Below the pieces are notes generated by a model, which saw only the letters and a program-made list of their open reading frames with translations, searched no databases and was not told the origin of the DNA. Source: Cepaea nemoralis (lineage: Eukaryota; Mollusca; Gastropoda; Stylommatophora; Helicidae). From it: 64,000 nucleotides of DNA. Below are positions 35,537 through 50,500 of the stretch, one piece after another. The stretch's first letter is position 1; each line of letters starts with the position of its first letter. The position numbers were made by a program, and so were the translations under genes. Location of the stretch: positions 858,001 to 922,000 of the forward strand of contig JACEFZ010026849.1 in the NCBI GenBank assembly GCA_014155875.1, in the 5' to 3' direction.

Positions 35537-38500
35537 ATATCAGAAAGACCTATACTTGTGGTGTATAGATTGCACCAAAGCATTTGATAAAGTAGGCAAA
35601 ATGGTGTGATAAAAATATTATACGATGATAAAATTGATGTTTGCAGTAACAGCAAAATAAATGGGAAATAAAGTAGGCAATTAAGATAAAGCAAGGAGTA
35701 TGACAAGGATGGGTTTTTTCACCTGATCTCTTTTCTCTCTATTTTGAAAGACCAGGGATAAGACTTGGAGGTAATAATATAAATAATCTCCTACTGTTGG
35801 CACCTTGCTGTCTTGACAGAAATAAAGTTGATTTGATTTGACAGATGATAGTTTGTTAAATTGCGCTTAAAAAATAGCGCAAGACTTGGGCTGAATTGTA
35901 GAGGCCGTGTGTTGCCCATGCTGCATGATCCGTCATTTGGCCTGCCTAGTTTACTCCAGAGGAAAGGTAACACCAATACATCTGGAACAAAATAAGCTGC
36001 AGAAGCTGCCAGATTAGCAAAGCAGTGGTCTAACATCCCGCTAATTGAAGCTTCGATCCTAGGCCCGTTGCCAACCATGCTTAGGGCCTGGTCTGCCCTA
36101 CCACAACATTGAATCTTTAGGTTTCATTTCCTCACACCAGGATAAGGCTTGTACCCTCCCAGTTGTGCTCCTCCACCAGAAGCCATTGGCAGAATGTGGG
36201 GTGCGAGCTTTGGTAAGCGCCGCCCAACATTCAGCGCTAACAGAAAGTGGATAGTACCGTCTACTGTCATACAGTAGCTCAGTCATATCTAAGACCTGAC
36301 ACTTTACATGTACACACAAAGAAACAAATATTTCAGCTCATGGTTCAGAGTTCACCTATGTTTGAACAATAATACTTTTTAAATATAATATTGCAATAGA
36401 AGTATAACAACTTCAACTCCACAAACTAGATGATGCAAGTACCTAAGTACAAATGACTGGAATGTCTAGCCAAACAAATATGCATTTGGTCAGCGAAGAC
36501 TCCAGTTAATTTGCTGTATCACAAAAAACCAGGATTTCACTCAAAAGTGACAGAGAATGAAATGCACCCATAAAAGTGTTCTGTAGATATCACAGTAGGA
36601 TAGTTGAAAACGCAGAACTGCAATGACTTGAAAATTATAACAATAGAGAATGAAAAAGGAACTTTTTTGAAGATTAAAAAAACAGAAACAATGGCTCTAT
36701 CAAATAAAAGGATTACACAAAATGTAACATAACAATAGAAGGTTAAGTGCTTAACCAAGTCAATAAATTCAAATATTTGGGAGCATTCATAACATCAGAT
36801 TGAAGATGCACGACAGAGATTAAAAGCAGAATAGGCCAAGAAAAAGAAATGCATTTCGCAAGATGATTCTATTTGTGTCTTCATTGTTCAAATTATTCAA
36901 AGATCAATGAATACCACCAGAAAAAAAAATATTTAACCAGCTTCTATTAATATTTGAGTAGAAGGAATGAGTGGAAGATCTAGACGGTTCTCAAACCATA
37001 GAAGAATAACTAAGTGGAATTCTAATTAAATTGCTATTGGAATAATCTGCATAGGAACTCTTTCAGTGGCTTTTAAAGAGGGAGACGGATCTTGTATATT
37101 ACATTCAGTATTGATTATTTGATAGCGTTATATAAAAAATAGGAATTTTCATTTTTGTATATTACTTATTTCATCTCAGAAAATCGTCAGTTTTCGCCCA
37201 TGTTTGTGAATCTGTGCTCATAAAATTGCAACTGGAAGGAAATAACTGGGGGAGACAAAATGATAAAGACAATTCATCCTGTCTCACATGTTGATGATCC
37301 AGAGAAGGATAGAATCAGTTACGGTAAAACAAGTTCTAGAATACTTTTAAATGTATAATGTGTAATTTATTGACCGGTCTCCATGGCTAAAGGCTTGCGA
37401 ACGCGGTTCGTGAGCCACTTACCAGGCGTTCGAAACTCAGCTGCGACCGATTTGTGCAGCAGACTGTGTTGCGTTGTGTTATAACGTGTTGGTATGGGAG
37501 CCAGTCGTTCAAAAAACAGTGGCAAACTACTGAACGTAAAACTTGCCTAGTACATCAACAGCAGCTGAAAAATGCTGGTGTTGACTGCAACGTCCTGTAA
37601 AGGATATGCAACATTTTTTTAAAAAAGTTGGGAAATGTAAATAATGCACTCATCTGGGATTCATTCTCCAGTTAAAGGGGGATGTTTATTGACAGGAGTC
37701 AATTTATCTCAATTGTATCTTTCTCTGAGGATAGACGATCTCATAAAATGGGGTACCAGAAGTTTCTTTGGAAAGAAACAAAAGGTGGAGAGGAGGTGAA
37801 ATGTTCACCCACCTGCTAATGAGGTGAGTGAATATAGTCATAGAGAGTGGTCGCATTGTGGCCGGATGCTAGCCTGGTGGTCATGGGCTCAAATCCATAT
37901 CAAGACAGATGTTTATAATTGACCTGGGCTTCTCAGATTGACCCAGTCTAAAATGGGTACCAGAAAATGTCTTGGGAAATAAAGGCGGCTATTGTGATAC
38001 TGACCACATCACCCAGATGAGAGCTGATTGATGTATACAAGTGTGGGTCTATCATGATATGTCCAGTGCACCTTAAAATTACTGTGGTAGATAATTCATA
38101 TTAATGTGTGAATATGTGTCCTGTAATGTTTTTTTTTTAACCTGATACTCTTTATCAGTATCTGCCTTTATCTGTATATTTATAATGTAAATGGTTGACT
38201 AGTGTTATTCTGTTTATATAGATTCTGCATTAGTCTACCCTTTGCCAGGTGGTAGAACTAACTAGAACTCTGGCAGGTTTTTTGTTAATTATGAGATGTT
38301 CACACAAAAATTGGTCATAAACGTTAAAAAAATCCCTTCAAAATACGCCGGACAGCCAAACTGTCTAATCCAATAGAATGTATGAATTTGTGTGTGACAT
38401 TTTATTCTTGCCGTGATGAAAGGCTGTCAAGAAGTTTCTCTCGTTGTCTTTCTTTTATCTTTTTATCTTTCTGTCCATAAATCTTCCCAGTGTGATTGTT

Positions 38501-41500
38501 TCTCTTCTCATAATGTGACCATAAAATGACAAGCATCTCTTTCTGATGTTTGTGATAAGATGTTTTTGCCTCTAGGCCTCTTTCAGCATTACCTATTTTT
38601 ACTTATCTCATCTTATCTTGTTCCTCTTGTAACTTGAAATGTTGAGGTGAAGCATAAACAGTAGGAGTGTGTCCGTTTGTGGGCTTCATATATCGAGATT
38701 CCCACGGATTATGTTATTTCCTCTGTCCATCGTTTACGTAGTTGGCCTATTCTTCTAGTTCCATTTGGTCTGTTTGTTGTGGTATACTATTAGTTGGTAG
38801 CCTGGTTATATGACCAAACCATTTTACTTTCTGATTTCTAAAGAAATTTAGTGCTCCTATAACCCCCACATTAGTCTTGATTTCGTCATTTCTGATTTTC
38901 TCTCTTCTTGGTGCTATTTTTACTGTCCAGGGTATTTTCACCATTCTTCTGTAAAACCACAGTTTTTTTTAGCTCCAAGGGAATTTTTCGGCCTCTTTAC
39001 TGATTTCTTTGGCTCTGTCCAGAATTAAAAGCCATATGTTAAATTTGATTATGTGTAACATGCAAGAATTCTTATTTTTTTACTTTTCAATAATAGGAAA
39101 ATATTGCATAAGATGTTCTTCATTTTATAAAATGCTGTGTTTGCTTGTCCTATTCTGGTCTTAGTTGATGTGTTGATGTAATTGTTAAGGCATTGTGCCA
39201 ACAACAGCATGAAAACGATGGCTCAATGTCAACTCTCAATGTTTGCTATGGGAAGTAAAGACTGACTACCTTGCACCCAGGCCTTCAAAATGTGACAATC
39301 CTAACATTTCACATACCCACAGCTAGTTCCTGCTGCTGGATTTTGTTTGTTTTTGTCTTTACTTTTAAATACATATACCAGCTGATGTTATTCATGTGCC
39401 TAAGTAAGTACAGTAACAGACCCTTTTCAATGCCTAGAGGCATATTTGGTGTATGGTGGTAGCACCAAAGTTTTAATAGACCAATCGGCACTCGATGGGT
39501 CATGTGGTCAGTGTCATGCCTACCATCTTTACTTCACAGAATATTTCCTGATACCTATTTTAGACCCAGTCTGTTTTAGACCCAGTTGATATTTGAAGTT
39601 TATTAGATACCAGGGGTATTTGAAATTCATTGGATGAAAAGGAGAAAAAGCGGATCTATCCAAGAAACTGTATATTGAAGTAGATATTGGATATTAACAT
39701 GGACAACAAAATTAGGGAAATTAAAAATTTTGGTCTTGTGAAAAAGACATGCAAGTTTAGAAAAGATAATTATGGAGGGAAATGTACCAGGAAAATAAAT
39801 TATTAGGAAAACTAAAATGTAAATGGATTCAAGATTGATAGATAATTTACACATGACAGCAACAGATGGACGCCATCTGGCTTATGATGAAGAGAATTTT
39901 GGAAGACTGTTGTGTGGACAAAGTTCTGAACAGGGCAGGCAACTAGATGATGTTGATGTCCTGGTAGCCCAGCTCAATTCTTAAATATCCTTGCGTGGGG
40001 ATTCAAACCACTGGACCAGCAGAGAAGAGTGCTAATAATTGCTCTAACATGGCTCCCAAGCCCTCAAGTACTTTAAAAAAAAGAGATGTGAAACTTTTTT
40101 TTAATAACCTTACTCTGTGGTTTTAATTCTTTGTCTGTATTATGCTTTTAGAGTTTTGATATGAGGTTATTCATTTCCCATGTGCATTGGTTGTTTGTTT
40201 TCCGTATGCATTGGTTATTAGTTTTCTGTGTAGTTCGTTTTTAGTTTTCTGTGTATGTTGGTTATTAATTTTCCATGTGTATTTGTCATTAGTTTTCTGT
40301 GTATGTCGGTTATTAGTTTTCCATGTGTATTTGTCATTAGCTTTCCATTGATATATTGCTTTCCATAGAACCATTGTGTACATGCTGCCCTGTGGGAAGA
40401 AGTGGCCATCGTATAATAGTCACAGATGATAGCCTGTACTCTCTTGGTGGATTTAATCCTGTCCTCAGTGGATATATAGCCGCAGTGAATGCAAGGGGGC
40501 ATCCATTATTTAAGGAGGTATTTTAGTATTTCTACATTTATTTGACATATAAGTTGAATTATATGATAATGAAAGTAGCATTTTGACAGTTTATAGAAGT
40601 GTCATCTTAAGATAAAAAAGGTTTAACACAGAACTTTATACTAGCAAATGGTAACACAGAGCATCATGAGAGAAGACGTTAACTAAGAGGTTTAACACAG
40701 CATCATGCAAGGAGATCCTAACAAAAAGATGTTAAAAACATTAACATAGTATGATATGAAGAAATGCTAACAAAGAGATTTAACACAGAGCGTCATACAA
40801 GGAGATGCTAACAAAGAGGTTTAACACAGAGCGTCGTACAAGGAGATGGTTAACAAAAAGGTTTAATACAGACCATCATACAAGGAGATACTAACAGAGG
40901 TTTAATACAGAGCATCATACAAGGAGATGTTAACAGAGAAGTTTAACATACAGCACCATATGAGTATATGCTAGGTGAGGTGTTTTATAGAAACAAATTA
41001 ATAGCAGGGACACCTGGTTAGCGTTTGAATATGAAGCAGAGATCCTATGTTACTTTAGTGTCAGGTCTTAATCAGATATGACTGAACTACCGTAATGATA
41101 GGAGACAGTACTACTTGCTTTCTGTTAGCGCCGAATGTTGAGCGGTGCTTACGAAACCCGACACCCCACATTGTGCCAACGGCTTCGGGCAGATGAGCAC
41201 AATTGGGAGGGTACAAGCCGTATCCTGGTACGAGGAAATGCAACCTAAAGACAAAATGTCATGGCAGGGCAGACCAGGCCCTAAGTCTTGGTTGGCAGCT
41301 GGTCTAGGATCGAAGCTTCAACAGGTGGACAGTTAGAGCATTGCTTTGCTGATCCGGTAGTGCTGATCCACGGATTGCCTCTTTTTTGTGGGAGACACCT
41401 ACAGGTGTCACTGATCAGCTACCGCCCACCTCAAGCTGGGCAGCCCCCAGCCAATAGGGTGCTGATCCGCCAGCAGCAAAATATCTGAAAAGGACAAAAT

Positions 41501-44500
41501 CTGAATTGCAAACTGTAAAACCAATGCACCAGGTACTACTAAAAAGAAAAATAGAAACCTCAAGCTACGGCTTGGAACCTGGAATGTAAGAACCATGTGT
41601 CCAGGATTTTCCACTGACTTGGCGAATATTGACAATGTGAGAAAAATGGCTGTGATTGATGCTGAACTCAATCGTCTCTTAGCATTGATATTGCTGAACT
41701 GCATGAGACTCGCCTCGCTGAGGAAGGCTCACTCAGAGAAGACAATTACACCTTTTTTTGGAAGGGTAGAGGGCAAGCAGAAAAAAGGCAACATGGTATG
41801 GGCTTTGCAGGGAAAAATTCGCTACTGGGAATAATTGAAATTCCAACAGGAGGTAATGAAAGACTATTATCCCTGCGCTTGACAACCTCTTGTAGTTTTG
41901 TCACCATTATCACTGCATATGCACCGACACTCACTTCCCTGATGATATGAAGGATTCTTTTTATGAGGAGTTAGACTCTGTGATCAAGGCAGTTCCAAAA
42001 TCCGACTGTATTTATATGCTAGGTGATTTCAATGCTCGTGTGGGCAAGGACTCGAGTTCATGGCCAGTGTGCCTTGGAAAATACAACATCGGTTGCATGA
42101 ATTAAAATGGGCAAAGGCTGCTGGAGCATTGCACAAGATATGACCTATGTATTACAAACTCTTTTTTTTAAAACAAAAGAACTGCATAAGGTCACATGGA
42201 AACATCCAAGATCCGGCCATTGGCATCAGCTGGACTTCATCATCACACGGAGACAACATCTGAACCAAACATTAACTCGAAGTTACCACAGTGCTGACTG
42301 TGATACGGATCATTCTTTGGTTGTTGCAAGGATTAGACTGAAGCCTAAGAGAATCTACACAGCTAAACATAAATCTAGCCCCAGGATTAATATTATTAAC
42401 ACCCACGATCCTGATAAGTGCTTTGAGTTCCAACAGCAACTTGAAGACGCTTTCATATACATAATAAAATTGTACAACAAGTGAAAAGTGGGGTAAACTT
42501 AAGGAAACTCTTTATAAAACTGTGGTAGGGGTTTACGGCACTGATTGATTGATTGATTGATTTAGGAACCGACATCACAGCATTCGGGACATTCCCATAA
42601 GCGCTCCGTCCCCATCCTCAGCAGCCAGCGAAGAGTTCCAACACTAATAGTTCCAGTAGCAATCTGATTATATGTCCGTCTCGCCTTTCCTCTAAGCGTC
42701 GAGCGTCGGCCAGATCCCCTCGCTGTCTCATTCTTACCAGACTATGGTGATCCATTTGCTCCTCCGAGGTGTACATGTGCTCCCACAAGGCCGCAACCAC
42801 GTCTGCCTTGTCATGCATCAATACTCCACCAAGTTTTGCCGAGCCAGCCAATCTGTCCGCCTGTTCGTTCCCCAGCACACCGGCATGCCCGGGAGAAAAG
42901 ATCCAGGTGATGCTTGCTACCCGTGACCTCCGAAGCGAAGCAAGCCACTCTGCACAAAGCTTGCCTGTTCTCACCCTTCTCAGCATGCTTTCTGAGTCAG
43001 TTACAATCACAGTGTGTGTATGTATCGTGTTTTCTATCCAGCGGAAAGCTGCACTGACCGCCTCCACCTCCATTCTTAAGCTAGATGTAGTGTCATCATA
43101 CGCCAGGCTCTCCTGCATCAAACGCCGACCATTAGTTTTTGCCAAGAACCCCCAGGAACTTCTCCTACTCTCAACACCGACCCATCCGTGTAGATAATCA
43201 CATCACCCGGGCGAGAATTTTCCTGAATTAGTTGCTGAATTTCCACTTCCGTGGCCCCTGCTGGCCACTCCCTGCACTCCCGGCTCAATGTGATTATAAC
43301 TCTGCACAAGTCTGACTGCACGGCTGGCACTCTGACCCACTCCTCTCCTCGCCTGATGTTCTCCAAGGGGCACACCTGTCTGATCGTATCCTCCGCCTGA
43401 GCCATCCATGATTTCCCTCTTATCAGTCTCTGACCCTTAACTACGTCCAGCGCCTCATGCAACGGGTGATCTGTGTCTGCAGCTACTCTGAGGTATGCCT
43501 TCGCTTGCATCACCTTGTGCCTACCAGCAACAGTAGGCAGACCAAGGATGTAACGCATACACACTACTGGAGTGTCTCTGGTGCATCCCAGAATGACCCG
43601 CATAGCTTCATTCTGTATGCGCTCTAATTTCACCAGCTGACTCTTTGAGACAGTGAGCAGTTCTAGTCCATAATCAATCACTGAGAGGATCAAGTGCTGG
43701 AATAGAGTGAAGAGCATTCTCTGCTCTGTGTCCATTGCAGCCATAGTTTTAAGTGCATTGAGTCCCTTTTGAGATCTTGTCACAACCGTCTCCACATGGT
43801 CCTTGAAGGACAGACTCCTGTCAAATGTGATTCCCAGATACTTCAGTTTGTTCTCTCTGTTGACGCTTCTACCATCTATCGTGAGGCTTGGGGCATCATA
43901 TCTCACAATCCTGTTGTCCAGAGAGCACCACAACACAGCCGCCTTTTCCGGATTGATGACAGCACTCATTTCAGTGCACCAGTCAATCACTTTGTCTACT
44001 GTCACTTGTAGCTCCTGGGCTGTTTGATCCCTATTTCTCCCCTGCCTGTATGCAAGAATATCATCCGCAAATGTTAGAATCCTTCAAACCCCTGGTGCTT
44101 CTAGGTATGCAATCTTGCTCGTATACACATTAAAGAGCACCGGTGAGATTGCAGATCCCTGTGGCAGTCCCGGGGTTTGCCAACGGATCTCTCCCTTGCC
44201 CATAGGTAGTCTACTAAGAGGTGCATTCCCTACGGCACTGTGGATCATAAGAGGCAGGACTGGTTTGCGGCAAACAGCCAGACACTGCAGCCCTTGATTG
44301 ATAAAAAGAAGATAGCTCTCTTAAGAAACAAGGAAAGAACAACGCATAATACTCTCAGTGAGCTGAAGTAAGCTAGGAAGGATGTGCAAAAGGCTGCCAG
44401 GCAATGTGCAAATGACTATTGGATCAAGTTATGTGTCCATTCAAAATGCATGTGATAAGGGAAACATCAGAACCATGTATAAAGGGATAAAGAAAGCCTA

Positions 44501-47500
44501 TGGTCCAATGATCAAAAGAAGTGCACCACTGAAAACCTTGACTGGAGAAATCATCACTGATAAGACATAGCAGATGAATAGATGGGTAGAGCACTATATG
44601 GAGCTTTACTCAAGTGAGACCAAACTAGCGGATGATGCCCTCAACGCCATAGAGGCCCTACCAACTCTTGACCACCTGGACACACATCCCACCACAACAG
44701 ATGTTAAGTATGCTATGAATGAACTTGCATCTGGCAAGGCCCCAGGTAAGGATGGGATTCCAATAGAGGTTATCAGGAGTGGGCAAGACACACTCACTCT
44801 ACAGATCCACCAGCTAATAGAGCTATGCTGGCAAGAAGGACAAGTCCCACAGGATTTCAGAGATTCAACCTTCATAACACTGTACAAGATCAAGGGCTAC
44901 TGGAGCGACTGTAACCACTGATACATTTGTATACTGCTCCTGTATTGAAAACCCTTTTCATAGTGGTTTTTGTTTTTTGTTTTAAATTAAACTTGTCATA
45001 TTTTCAGTTATGGAGGTTTAATTTGAGCACACGTAAATGGCAGCTCCTAGATGATTTCTACAGTGTTCCTCCGACTATTGCTTCTCACACAAGTAAGTAC
45101 ATACAAGTTACAGGTGTCACGTGTAAATACATACAGGTTACAGATGTCACAAGTAAGAATAGAAATAAAAAATTAAGTAAATGTAATGCCTGCAAAAAAG
45201 TGAGAGACAATCAACACAGACATGATGTACATACCTTACAATGAACTTCAATACGACAAATGCAAATCACATGGGAAAAAATCACTGATATTTAAAAAAA
45301 TATTATTTTGTGTGTCAGAGGACCAGCATATCTTTCTTATTGTACTGTACAGAACAAATTTTATTGTAAAATGGTCACAAATTGGGCACACAGGCGTTCA
45401 GTTCTTCCAACCACTCATCTCTTGCACGTTAATTATCTATTATGTATGTTACATAATATCGTGAGCACAGTCTGGCAATGGTCAGATACTTGAGCTCGTC
45501 ATTTGCCAAAATGAAAGAAGATTGGCCACTTATTCTTCCAAGCTCTCAGCTCTACAAAATGTGACGACACTATCACATCATAGACCCATAGCAAGAAACT
45601 GCTTCAGGGCAAATAATAATAATTATTATTGTTACATTCACATAGAAAAAAATATAATTTGAATGCTGTGGGCAACAACAGTTCATTTAATAATGTTATG
45701 AGACAGGCAGGCAGACAAATGGACACTCACACCACCATAAATAGAGGGCTAATTATGCAGAAAATGTTCAACAGTTTACATCTAGATAGTGGTGAAGCAG
45801 GCAGACAAAGCCTTATATGTGTTTATTCAGTCCGTTATGTCCTGAATTTCATTTATAAAAATGATATCAACATACATGATAGGAGGAACCACAAATTGCA
45901 GTCTTTCTTCAGTGAAATTGTACATTTCTCTGTTTCTACCCAGTTGCAAAAGTTGGCAGATGGTTGTTCTTGTTTGGGGGAACAGCCATTCCATTCGGAG
46001 AGACTCCTACCAGTGCCCTGTATAGATACGATCTTCAATCTCCCACACGAGCCTCAAGCAATGAACGCTGCGATTGCGATGGACATGCAATTCGTGGGAA
46101 TGAAGTTGCGCATGTTCGAATATCCAACCATTGGCATCTTATACCAGTAACAGGGGACATTCCAGAAGAAAGATACGGACATGTAAGTTTCGTATTTGTA
46201 GAATAAATAAATAGTTGTGTGCCTTCTTATTGCACTAGATAACTGTTAATTTGTCTTTCAGCTGGGAAATGTGTCATGGATCTTCACCTATATACACAAT
46301 GTATGTATATTTTAACGTTTCATGTGGAATGGTTATCCTCATTTCAGAGGTCACAGATTGTGAGAATTGTATGGATTTTTTGCCCTGGCCATGCAAGAGT
46401 GTGGGGGAATTAACAGACTGATAGGCTGGCAGGGAATGCACCTCTTGGTGGTAGACTACCTATGGACAAGGGAGAGGTGGTTGTGTGCCTGTGGGACCAG
46501 GTAGAGAAGGTGGGGGAACAGATTGAGAACCCGTATGTGGAAAGAATGATATTGTGAGGGATTGGCAGGTGTTCTGAATCTCAAAACTTAGAGACAAAGG
46601 GAACTTTCAATCAGATAGCGGTGGGAACGATTAGTAGTGTGACTTTTCACTGGCTGTTGAACAAGGGGCGGAGTGCGTATGGGAATGTCCTGAGTGCAGT
46701 GATGTCGGTTCTTAGCTAAACTCAACTACTCAACTCAATTGATATGTGGTATATGTTTAAACTAAAAACACATAGAGCAGAGAAGTAGAGACAGAAATAT
46801 ATGATATGGCAAGGACATGGATGGAGCCGCATGGGATCGCTAAAGATAGGACGGGCGGCTTGAAGTGAATTGGTTGAGGACCTATACCCCAATGGGGGAT
46901 AAAGGGTGAAGAGAGGAAAACAGAAGTAGAGAGTATGTTGAAGCTAGAAGAACATTGATAGGTATGTGATACAAAATCAAACTGGAAGAAAATGTATTAT
47001 TGTTGTTTAAGTAACAGCTTGTCCGTTATTTAATTTGACTATGAGTTAGAGTTTTAAAAATATGGGTTTCAAAGGCAACCGGATTGACTTCATTGCGCCA
47101 GGTGTTATCCCATACAGCTTGGTCTCTTTCTGCAGGATGAACTGCTGAAAGCACTGCACAAAGTGCAAACTATAGCTCCAGCAACAACACTTTGCTATGG
47201 AGACTCCCCATGAGTAAGAGTCCTTGCAATGTAATGTGCATGTATTTAGTATTTCTCTCTGTCTTGATAGATTCTTCAACAGTAGATTAGCATGACTGTG
47301 GTACTTTTGTACATAAACAGCATTCTGTGGTTTCTTACTGATCATAATGAGAGAAGCTGTGGTGAATACTGTTAACAGACAATAAAACCCACATAACATA
47401 CATATGTCTGCCTGTCTGTGTGTGTGCGTTTATGCACACATATATATCATGTATATATGTATACCAAATAGGATGTGCAATAACAGGTGTGTTATTGAAT

Positions 47501-50500
47501 GAAACTGCTAGTGAGGAAGGGCCACAGGACCTCAAAAAGTCATGATCTAGCTTATGTGAAATCTAGAATTTTGCGAGCCTAGGTCCTTTCTAGATCTGCA
47601 CTGTCAGAAAAAGTCCTATCTTTTCACTGCTGGAAGCACTGTGTTTGTAAATGTGTGTATGTAAAATATTACTAGGAAACATAGGTCAGCATGGCCGAAT
47701 GGATAAGAACACATGTTCTTAAAACATCCGGTGTGCTGATGCTGTGGTAAGGGGTTCAACCTCTATTCCAGACGGACTTCCAACCAACCTACCAAACAAC
47801 ATGGTACTGATCGAGTGTGAATTGTCTAATAAATTATGGAATTAGCACCATGTGACCTAGATGCCTCAGGGCATGTAAAAAAGGGTATTTTATTTATGAC
47901 TTTTCTCCGTAATCTCGTATACTCTCGTGGGTTAACGTGATGGCGGTTTGAATCAGCGGTGGTTCGAATCGCATCGGTAACTTACGGGGTATGTGAGCCG
48001 GCCGCTCAGAAAGCAATGGCAAACTACTGAGCGTAATCTTGCCAAGAAATCAACATACAGCTGAAAGATGCTGGTGTTGACAGCGATGTCCTGTAAAGGA
48101 TATGCACCAAAAAAAAAAAAAATAATATTAGAACTCTTGCGTTCATAAAGGTTGAATTGCAAGAAATTTGAAATTTAAAAGAATAATCATGCTTTCCTTT
48201 CTGTGTTTGTGTGTACATGCACGCCTGCCTACCTTTGTGTGCTTTTTTTTTTCTGTTTGCTTTGTGTTAAAATAATAAAATCCTGCTCACTTTCCTCAGA
48301 CGATGACAATGAGTTTCCCTTATGTATATATTGTTGGTGGGACTTCTGGGTACATCTATAACTCTGAAGTCTTTCGTCTTGATCTAAGTGGTCCCATGGG
48401 AAAGTGGGCAAAGCTTAGCTCAGACAGTGATCCACGGCAGCCTGTTGGCAGGTCAGTAATGATGATTGCTACTATGTAATTTTGTTAGTCACATTTTTAT
48501 TGAGAGTTGTTTCCCATCATAACTGTATCTGCTGTATTGCGTATACATAATCACTTTCAGTTTATGTAATATATTGTTACCATAATCAAATATCTTTGCC
48601 AGCTGCCACATATAATAATTTTCTATTCATATTTGATTCACTAGCAGAATATATAAGTTTATATAGCTTCCATTGTTGTGATTCAAGGATGTCATAATCT
48701 TCTCTTGCTGCCGCCTTCTGTAATGTTTTCCATTATCTTACCAGTTTTTACAATATGTTTAAGATTTTCTAACCTCATAATGTAGCCAAACAGTTGTTGA
48801 TTATATTTAGCCTTTTTCAGAATATTTAAACTACCCATGTTGACTGTCCACACCATTTTTAGAATCATATTTCTGTAGCTTCAGGGCTCTAACTTGCTTG
48901 TTTACTAATTGCCCAGGGTTCGCAATCTTATTCTATAATTTGTTCTGTGTAACACAAAAGACTTCTTTTATTTTTGGTAATTTCCAAGGACTTTTTGTAT
49001 TAACTGTATATGTATTATGTATAAATATATATATTCTTTTCCCCTCCAGATATAGGCATGAAACCGCGTTTGATGGGAAAAAGTTGTATGTCTTTGGTGG
49101 AGGTACAGAGAGGGATGCATTTTCACTAGTTAATGTAAGATTTATATTTCAAATGTATACTTTTATTCTTCTTACTATTTTAATAGCATATTGTTGTCGA
49201 ACATAATATATTACAGGTTATAGTATCTGCCTCTGGCTCATGCTGACCTAATTTATGTGGATTTTATGTGAAAAAGGAACAGTATAATATGCTTCTCTCT
49301 GGTCCTAGGTTAGTGGATTGGACCTTCTCGACAAGGACAACAAACTATGGGAACCCATGTGGACATTGCACACTTTAAAATTCCTTTGGTTGTGGGAAAG
49401 ATCAGTCCAAATAGGCCACTTCCCAGGCTGTATTTTCATATTGGAAAATCTACCAGCACAAAGAACATTTAAGCATAATTGATTCTAGTATACACACATT
49501 TGTATCTGCGTTGAGGCTGTGGAGATCATGCACAGTGCTGTGGTTCTCTTTGTGTGATCTGTGGAGGAGACTAGAGCACTTACGGAGATATCCATATGCA
49601 GTGAAAGTGATTCTTTACATAAATTTTAATTGTTACATTAAATATAACAGGTAGAGATGTCTTCTTTGAAAGGAGAGGTACAGCACCTCTTTCTCTCCGC
49701 TAGTCTGTGGGGCACCTTTAAGCAAGGTGGAATACCCATTTAGTCCCTCAACCAGGGTAGCGTGAAATCTCGTTAGCAAGTGGTGGATTGAGCTTGATTG
49801 AAGCCAACAGTTACTGTCTCAAGTTTGTGACGGTAGGCAGAGAATCAGTGAATAGAGACAATAGCTTGTGGTCACCAACTTAGTATGGTCACTGCCGAGA
49901 ATGAAAGCAGTGGCAACGTACCTTCTTTACAGGTGCCTAGTCAATTATGATTCAATGTGGCAAACTTGATGAGAAAAGTTCAAAGGGAAGACTAGGACAT
50001 AAATGCATGGATGGCTGTGACCACATGGCATAATCATATCAGGAACACAAACTTGATGGAAGAATCTAGTGATTATGAGAGACAGTGAACTATGATTGTC
50101 CATACCTACCAGCATGGCACAAGATGTTGATGAATGATAGCAGATTTGTGTTAAAAAATGTAGGTCAGCGTGGTCAAATGGATAAGAACATGTATTCTTA
50201 AATACCCAGTGTGCTGATGCCGAAATAACAGGTTCATCCCCTAAACCGGTAAGTTGGACTAAAATGTTGACCTATCGTCCTTGACTTGGGGATGTAAATT
50301 AAAAGTACCTTTGAAGTCAGAGCGTGTTTGCCTGATTGTGAGGTACTCTGTTAATAAGGAAACGCTAAACCATATGCAAAATTCAGCATAGCACTAGAAG
50401 TAGTGTGTATGGACTAAGCTTGAGTTCAAAGCAAGTGAGCGCCCCCCAAAAAAAGTTAAAAAGTAAACATTTGTTTTTAAAGTTTAAAAGTAAACATTAC

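Noticed and set aside
35284..35706. Long Ser/Leu or Arg/Glu frames
   Set aside because: Produced by the (CT)n tract in both directions.
36098..36319. A 73-codon frame recurring in L-A 5' UTR copies
   Set aside because: The frame is not conserved between the copies at 31640, 35890 and 41059, so it looks like UTR rather than a small protein.
40171..40502. Minus-strand frames with repeated Asn/Thr/Lys motifs
   Set aside because: Shadows of the short tandem repeat and of KLHDC10 exon 2 on the other strand.
49310..49490. A possible kelch exon reading LDKDNKLWEPMW
   Set aside because: The sequence does not match the family. Exon 6 (49134) and exon 7 (52222) already join in phase with no gap in the alignment.
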